A stretch of DNA of 43,221 nucleotides from Deltaproteobacteria bacterium (GTDB lineage: Bacteria > Bdellovibrionota > JACOXK01), in contig JACPKQ010000006.1 in the NCBI GenBank assembly GCA_016186995.1, forward strand, positions 1-43,221. The letters run 5' to 3'. Positions 39,604 through 43,221 of the stretch are shown one piece after another; the stretch's first letter is position 1; each line of letters begins with the position of its first letter. A program made the position numbers and the translations under genes. The notes under the pieces were generated by a model. That model searched no databases. It saw only the letters and a program-made list of their open reading frames with translations, and had not been told where the DNA came from.

Positions 39604-41040
39604 AATGAAAGAATCTTAGAAGAAATAAAAAAGAAAAAATCGAAAGCGATTATTCTTTCAGGAGGGCCTGCTACCGTTTTAGAAAAAGCATCTCCTCGTG
39701 TTTCAAAAGAAATTTTTGAATTGAATATTCCCATTTTAGGAATTTGTTATGGAATGCAGCTCATGAGCCAATTGCATGAAGGAAAACTCTCTCAATCTTC
39801 AAAAAAAGAATTTGGGAAAGTAACGATGAGACTTCAAGAAAAAAATTCTTTGTTTTTAGATGTTCCCTCTATTTCACAAGTATGGATGAGTCATGGTGAT
39901 AGATTAGAAAACTTACCACAAGGTTTTAAAGTTTTGGCTACGTCAGAAAATTCACCTATTGCAGCGATGGCACATAGTGAAAAACACTTTTATGCTCTTC
40001 AATTTCATCCTGAAGTCATTCACACAACATACGGAAATCAGATTTTAAAAAACTTTGCACGAACGATTTGTAATCTTAAAGAAACGTGGACAATGGAATC
40101 TTTTATAGAAACCGCACTTGTTAAGGTAAGAGAGCAAGTTGGAAGTGAAGGCGATATTTTATGTGGTCTCAGTGGAGGAGTGGACTCTACAGTGTGTGCT
40201 CAGCTTTTAGCAAAAGCAGTGGGTGAGAGAGTCAAGTGTGTACTTGTAGATACAGGCCTTTTAAGGTTAGGAGAAGTAGAACAAGTAATTGAAGCTCTTA
40301 AGCCTGTTGGTATTAAAGTGCATGGTGCCCACGCCCAAAAAGATTTTTTAGAAGCGCTTCAAGGTGTGATAGATCCAGAAAAAAAGAGAAAAATCATAGG
40401 GCATAAGTTTATAGAAGTATTTGATAAAAAATCGAGTGAATTCAAAAATATAAAATATTTAGCTCAAGGAACTCTTTATCCTGATGTGATTGAATCTGTT
40501 TCAGACTGTGGCCCTTCAGCCACTATTAAAAGCCATCACAATGTAGGTGGTTTACCTAAAAAGATGAATTTGAAGTTAGTAGAGCCTTTAAGAGAGCTTT
40601 TTAAAGATGAAGTAAGGCGTGTTGGTTTAGAGCTCGGACTTTCAAAAGAATTAGTAGGGCGGCATCCATTTCCAGGGCCTGGTTTAGCTATACGTATTTT
40701 AGGAGAAGTTACAGAGGAAAGAGTAGAGGTGCTTCAAAGGGCGGATGCTATTTATATTGAAGAGATTCACAAGGCTGGACTTTATGATGAAATTTGGCAA
40801 GCCTTTGCAGTGCTTTTACCTGTAAAATCCGTTGGTGTTATGGGAGATGCGCGAACCTATGAAAATGTTTTAGCTTTAAGAGCTGTAACAAGTGTCGATG
40901 GAATGACAGCTGATTGGTATTCCTTCCCACATGATGTTTTAGGAAAAATCTCAAATCGAATTATCAATGAGGTAACGGGTGTCAATCGTGTTGTTTATGA
41001 TGTGTCATCAAAACCACCCGCTACCATCGAATGGGAATAA
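39604..41040 (+). CDS. guaA: GMP synthase, apparently missing its first ~38 residues
   Basis: The enzyme aminates XMP to GMP using glutamine. Homologous sequence is already present at 39604 (ERILEEIKKKKSKAIILSGGP), directly after the guaB stop. The usual opening strand and helix (ILDFGSQYTQLIARR-like) is absent and there is no room for it. The glutaminase Cys is in GICYGMQ and aligns about 38 residues earlier than Cys86 of E. coli; FHPEV supplies His/Glu. The ATP-pyrophosphatase loop SGGVDST and the dimerisation domain are intact to the end. The only standard start in frame is TTG 39721, which would also remove the SGGP motif. A deletion, a non-standard start (ATT/ATC) or an assembly gap are possible. 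Confidence 0.85.
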   Translation, partial: NERILEEIKKKKSKAIILSGGPATVLEKASPRVSKEIFELNIPILGICYGMQLMSQLHEGKLSQSSKKEFGKVTMRLQEKNSLFLDVPSISQVWMSHGDRLENLPQGFKVLATSENSPIAAMAHSEKHFYALQFHPEVIHTTYGNQILKNFARTICNLKETWTMESFIETALVKVREQVGSEGDILCGLSGGVDSTVCAQLLAKAVGERVKCVLVDTGLLRLGEVEQVIEALKPVGIKVHGAHAQKDFLEALQGVIDPEKKRKIIGHKFIEVFDKKSSEFKNIKYLAQGTLYPDVIESVSDCGPSATIKSHHNVGGLPKKMNLKLVEPLRELFKDEVRRVGLELGLSKELVGRHPFPGPGLAIRILGEVTEERVEVLQRADAIYIEEIHKAGLYDEIWQAFAVLLPVKSVGVMGDARTYENVLALRAVTSVDGMTADWYSFPHDVLGKISNRIINEVTGVNRVVYDVSSKPPATIEWE

Positions 41041-41047
41041 AAAGTAA

Positions 41048-41380
41048 TTAATAATCTTCGTCTGTTGTGGGTTCATCAGGCGTTGTTTCTTCTGGCGTAG
41101 ATTCTTCATCGGCTGGTGGAGCAGGTTGTGGTTCAATTTCTTCTTCCAAAGGTTCTTGGTAACCTTTTTCAGTCTCACTACTTTTTTCGTTCGTATCACT
41201 TGTAGCAGTGTTATTTTCTTCTGTAACAGCATTATCTTTTTCTTCGTTTTGAAGATCCAGACTTTCAGTTTCTTCAACATCTTCTACAGTATTATCTTTC
41301 TGAGAAGTCTTGAGTAAGGTGTACCCACCTACAACAAGAGCCAGAACAAGTAACCCACCTAACAATATTTTTTTATTCAT
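41048..41380 (-). CDS. Acidic low-complexity membrane-anchored protein
   Basis: This 110-residue protein has a single N-terminal membrane helix (KKILLGGLLVLALVVGGYTLL). The remaining ~80 residues are almost entirely Glu, Asp, Thr, Ser, Pro and Asn (for example EEEIEPQPAPPADEE), so it is probably disordered in the periplasm. ATG 41380 is preferred because GGGAGG lies at the right distance; the GTG at 41386 is too close. It follows the 5'-nucleotidase gene by 55 bases on the same strand. No function is recognised. Confidence 0.7.
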   Translation of the reverse strand: MNKKILLGGLLVLALVVGGYTLLKTSQKDNTVEDVEETESLDLQNEEKDNAVTEENNTATSDTNEKSSETEKGYQEPLEEEIEPQPAPPADEESTPEETTPDEPTTDEDY

Positions 41381-41381
41381 A

Positions 41382-41437
41382 GACACCTCCCTGTGGTGTT
41401 AATTTTCACGAATTCTCTCACGCCGTGAGAAGGTGTC
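41382..41437 (-). promoter_or_regulatory. mRNA leader that can hide the ribosome site of the acidic protein
   Basis: On the minus strand GACACCT (41437-41431) can pair with AGGTGTC (41388-41382), which includes part of the GGGAGG ribosome site. Between them is a small hairpin TCTCAC-GGC-GTGAGA (41430-41416). The TGA stop of the upstream nucleotidase gene (41438-41436) overlaps the left arm, so terminating ribosomes would open the structure. This is a structural inference only. Confidence 0.4.
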
Positions 41438-42941
41438 AATTAAATTTAATACGCCCTTCTATTTGAGGAGAGATAGCTTTTTTAGTTAAAATATACTGTT
41501 TCAAGGCGCCTGAAATAATGTAACCACTGTCTATCTTCTTTTTATCTTTAAGCATTTCATACCCATCCCCACCATTGGCAGTAAAATCATTAGCAGCCAC
41601 AGAATAAACTTTATTGCCATCAAGAGGTGCTCCATTAATAAGCACATCTTGAATGTGGTTATCTTTGATTGTCATCTTGATGCCAGAAACTTGTAAAAAA
41701 CCACCCGCAGGTCGTGGAAGACTTGCTGATCTATTAAGCACTTCAAGAAGTTCAGAGCCAGTGAGATTGAGAGTTACGATAGTGTTATTAAATGGAAAAC
41801 TTCTTCTAATATCGCCAAAAGTGATGGTACCTTGGTTCATAGAGGCCCTAATTCCACCACCATTGTGGATGGCAACATCTGCTTTGGTGAGATCACGAAA
41901 AGCGTCTGTGACAAGGTTTCCTAAATTTGTTTCTCCACTTCGAACGTTTTCACGTATCCCATCAAGGACTACCTTTGATGTACCTAGAGGCTCTTTCATA
42001 AGAACCGCTGCTTTATCTAACCAAGGTTTTAAAAATGAAAGCATTTCAGGATCTTCAGGAATATTTTCATCAAGTTTATGCATAATATATTCATAGTTTT
42101 TTATTTTTTTCGTGTGTTTATCAATTTTAAGATGAAGTTCTCCAAGATATTGTGCAAAATGCTTTGCTTGTAAGATAAGTGCATTATTTTCTTGAACGGG
42201 TTGTTCTAAAAGATTGTGGTTATGACCACCCACAATCACAGAAAGCTCTGGGATGTTTTTTGCAAGTGTTGTGTCACCTGATTCTTGTATTTCAAGAGTG
42301 CCATCTGGATAAAAACCTAAATGACTCATGGCAATAAAAAAATCAACTTGACCTTTAAGTTCATCAACAACTTTGCGAGCTTCTTCTGATGCATTTTTAA
42401 ATTCAATATCTTTAATAACATTTACATTTGAAATGTATGCTGAATCTGTTGTTGTAAAACCAAGAATGGCAATTTTTAGACCATTTATTTCTTGAAGCAA
42501 GAAAGGTTGAAAAAGACGACTTTTTGTTGTTTTGTCATAAACATTAGTTGAAATAAACGGAAATGTTGCCCAAGCTCCTTGTTGTTTTAAAAGTGTCAGT
42601 GGATTGTCAAACTCGTGATTACCCGGGGTCATGGCATTAAAGCCCAAAAGATTCATGCCTTTAAAGCTGGGTTCTCCAAGGTTTAGGTCTGACTCAGGCG
42701 CTCCTGTATTAATATCACCACCTGAAAGGACAAAAACATTTTTATTTTCTGAGCGTATTTTTTTAATGATTGTTAGTTGTTTAGCAAAGCCACCTTGGTT
42801 CTGATCATTCGCCCAACAATAACCATGGTGATCATTGGTGTGTACAATGACAAGATCCAGTGTTTTATTTTGATTGAGGAGTAAAAGTCCACCCACTAAG
42901 AGTGCAGTGAATAGTGAAGTTGAGACTAGAATTTTTTTCAT
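41436..42941 (-). CDS. Exported 5'-nucleotidase / metallophosphatase (UshA-like)
   Basis: This 501-residue protein begins with a signal or membrane-anchor segment (ILVSTSLFTALLVGGLLLL). The metallophosphatase domain has VIVHTNDHHG, LSGGDINTG, TPGNHEFDN, MSHLG and VGGHNHN, supplying the dinuclear metal ligands. The C-terminal nucleotide-binding domain has NLGNLVTDAFR, IHNGGGIRASM and AANDFTANGGDGY. It would hydrolyse nucleotides or sugar nucleotides in the periplasm; with adenosine deaminase elsewhere in the window, salvage of external purines is plausible. The acidic protein gene follows on the same strand. Confidence 0.9.
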   Translation of the reverse strand: MKKILVSTSLFTALLVGGLLLLNQNKTLDLVIVHTNDHHGYCWANDQNQGGFAKQLTIIKKIRSENKNVFVLSGGDINTGAPESDLNLGEPSFKGMNLLGFNAMTPGNHEFDNPLTLLKQQGAWATFPFISTNVYDKTTKSRLFQPFLLQEINGLKIAILGFTTTDSAYISNVNVIKDIEFKNASEEARKVVDELKGQVDFFIAMSHLGFYPDGTLEIQESGDTTLAKNIPELSVIVGGHNHNLLEQPVQENNALILQAKHFAQYLGELHLKIDKHTKKIKNYEYIMHKLDENIPEDPEMLSFLKPWLDKAAVLMKEPLGTSKVVLDGIRENVRSGETNLGNLVTDAFRDLTKADVAIHNGGGIRASMNQGTITFGDIRRSFPFNNTIVTLNLTGSELLEVLNRSASLPRPAGGFLQVSGIKMTIKDNHIQDVLINGAPLDGNKVYSVAANDFTANGGDGYEMLKDKKKIDSGYIISGALKQYILTKKAISPQIEGRIKFN

Positions 42942-42969
42942 TTTTATTTCCTTTAAAGTGCCTTCGAGG

Positions 42970-42999
42970 TAACATTGACCAAAACATTCGTCAATGTTA
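42970..42999. promoter_or_regulatory. Perfect inverted repeat in a divergent promoter region (putative operator)
   Basis: TAACATTGAC (42970-42979) and GTCAATGTTA (42990-42999) are perfect 10-bp arms with a 10-base spacer. They lie midway in the 68-bp gap between the divergent nucleotidase and glutaredoxin genes. Symmetry and position suggest a dimeric regulator site; no T tract follows on either side, so a terminator is less likely. Confidence 0.55.
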
Positions 43000-43009
43000 C
43001 TTCATTTCT

Positions 43010-43221
43010 ATGGCTCAAGTAGAAATTTACACTGCTGATTATTGTTCCTATTGCAAGGCAGCAAAAGCCTTACTCAAAAATAAGGGTGTTGTCTTTCAAG
43101 AAATTGATGTAACACACGACTTAGAAAAAAGAGCAGAAATCGCAAAGCGTTCTGGACAGAAAACAGTACCTCAAATTTTTATTAATGATCAATCTATTGG
43201 GGGTTTTTCGGATTTAAAGGC
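43010..43221 (+). CDS. grxC: Glutaredoxin (partial, runs off the window)
   Basis: The ATG at 43010 opens a frame with VEIYTADYCSYCKAAKALL, a glutaredoxin active site with CSYC in place of the commoner CPYC. KTVPQIFINDQSIGGFSDL follows: TVP is the cis-proline glutathione-binding motif and GGFSDL the C-terminal helix start. About 70 residues are visible of an expected 80-90. It reduces disulfides with glutathione in the cytoplasm. Divergent from the nucleotidase gene across the putative operator. Confidence 0.92.
   Translation, partial: MAQVEIYTADYCSYCKAAKALLKNKGVVFQEIDVTHDLEKRAEIAKRSGQKTVPQIFINDQSIGGFSDLK

Overview
The window is AT-rich DNA from a Gram-negative bacterium. The evidence is lipoprotein signals, periplasmic-type hydrolases, GTG/TTG starts and dense coding on both strands. 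The gene mix suggests a low-GC 'deltaproteobacterial' lineage (Bdellovibrionota/Myxococcota-like or a related uncultured group), but no rRNA or tRNA is visible to fix this. It combines short-chain fatty-acid oxidation, a B12 acyl-CoA mutase, DUF35/thiolase pairs, secreted metalloproteases and a C3H zinc-knuckle protein. The most striking genome-level trait is a load of short palindromic dispersed repeats, about 25 copies here. They fill many intergenic gaps and also lie in frame inside at least four protein genes.

Layout. 0-3.3 kb: a beta-oxidation operon with the end of a FadB/J-type protein, 3-hydroxybutyryl-CoA dehydrogenase, crotonase and a short-chain acyl-CoA dehydrogenase. 3.3-4.6 kb: a PepP-like aminopeptidase carrying a repeat-encoded insertion. 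4.7-11 kb: a surface-glycopolymer island with a methyltransferase-like protein, a membrane sulfatase/LTA-synthase-like protein with a small YLDPGT protein, and a tightly overlapped operon TagF-like glycerophosphotransferase / ATP sulfurylase / truncated pyruvate kinase. 11-14 kb: a HExxH lipoprotein, a methyltransferase and adenosine deaminase. 14-16 kb: a two-subunit coenzyme-B12 acyl-CoA mutase whose specificity residues match isobutyryl-CoA mutase. 16-19.4 kb: two DUF35 proteins and two degenerate thiolases in one operon. 20-23.5 kb: an unknown secreted protein, ArsC, an NAD-dependent epimerase-like protein and Dps. 23.5-26.6 kb: acetoacetyl-CoA synthetase and acetyl-CoA acetyltransferase. 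26.9-34.2 kb: four exported proteins (M6 protease, lipoprotein, metalloprotease-vWA chimera, membrane-anchored PPC-like protein). 34.2-43.2 kb: housekeeping genes aroK, DAHP synthase, zinc-knuckle protein, DCC-family protein, miaB, guaB and guaA (apparently 5'-truncated), then an acidic membrane protein, a 5'-nucleotidase and the start of a glutaredoxin gene.

Working together: the IcmAB-like mutase, acyl-CoA dehydrogenase, crotonase, 3-hydroxybutyryl-CoA dehydrogenase and thiolase would convert isobutyryl-CoA via butyryl-, crotonyl-, 3-hydroxybutyryl- and acetoacetyl-CoA to acetyl-CoA, and acetoacetyl-CoA synthetase would admit free acetoacetate. The most intriguing unexplained systems are the glycerophosphotransferase/Sat/PK-core operon, the degenerate thiolase-DUF35 operon, the vWA module apparently divided between two overlapping genes, and a 55-bp hairpin element with a compensatory base-pair change between copies.
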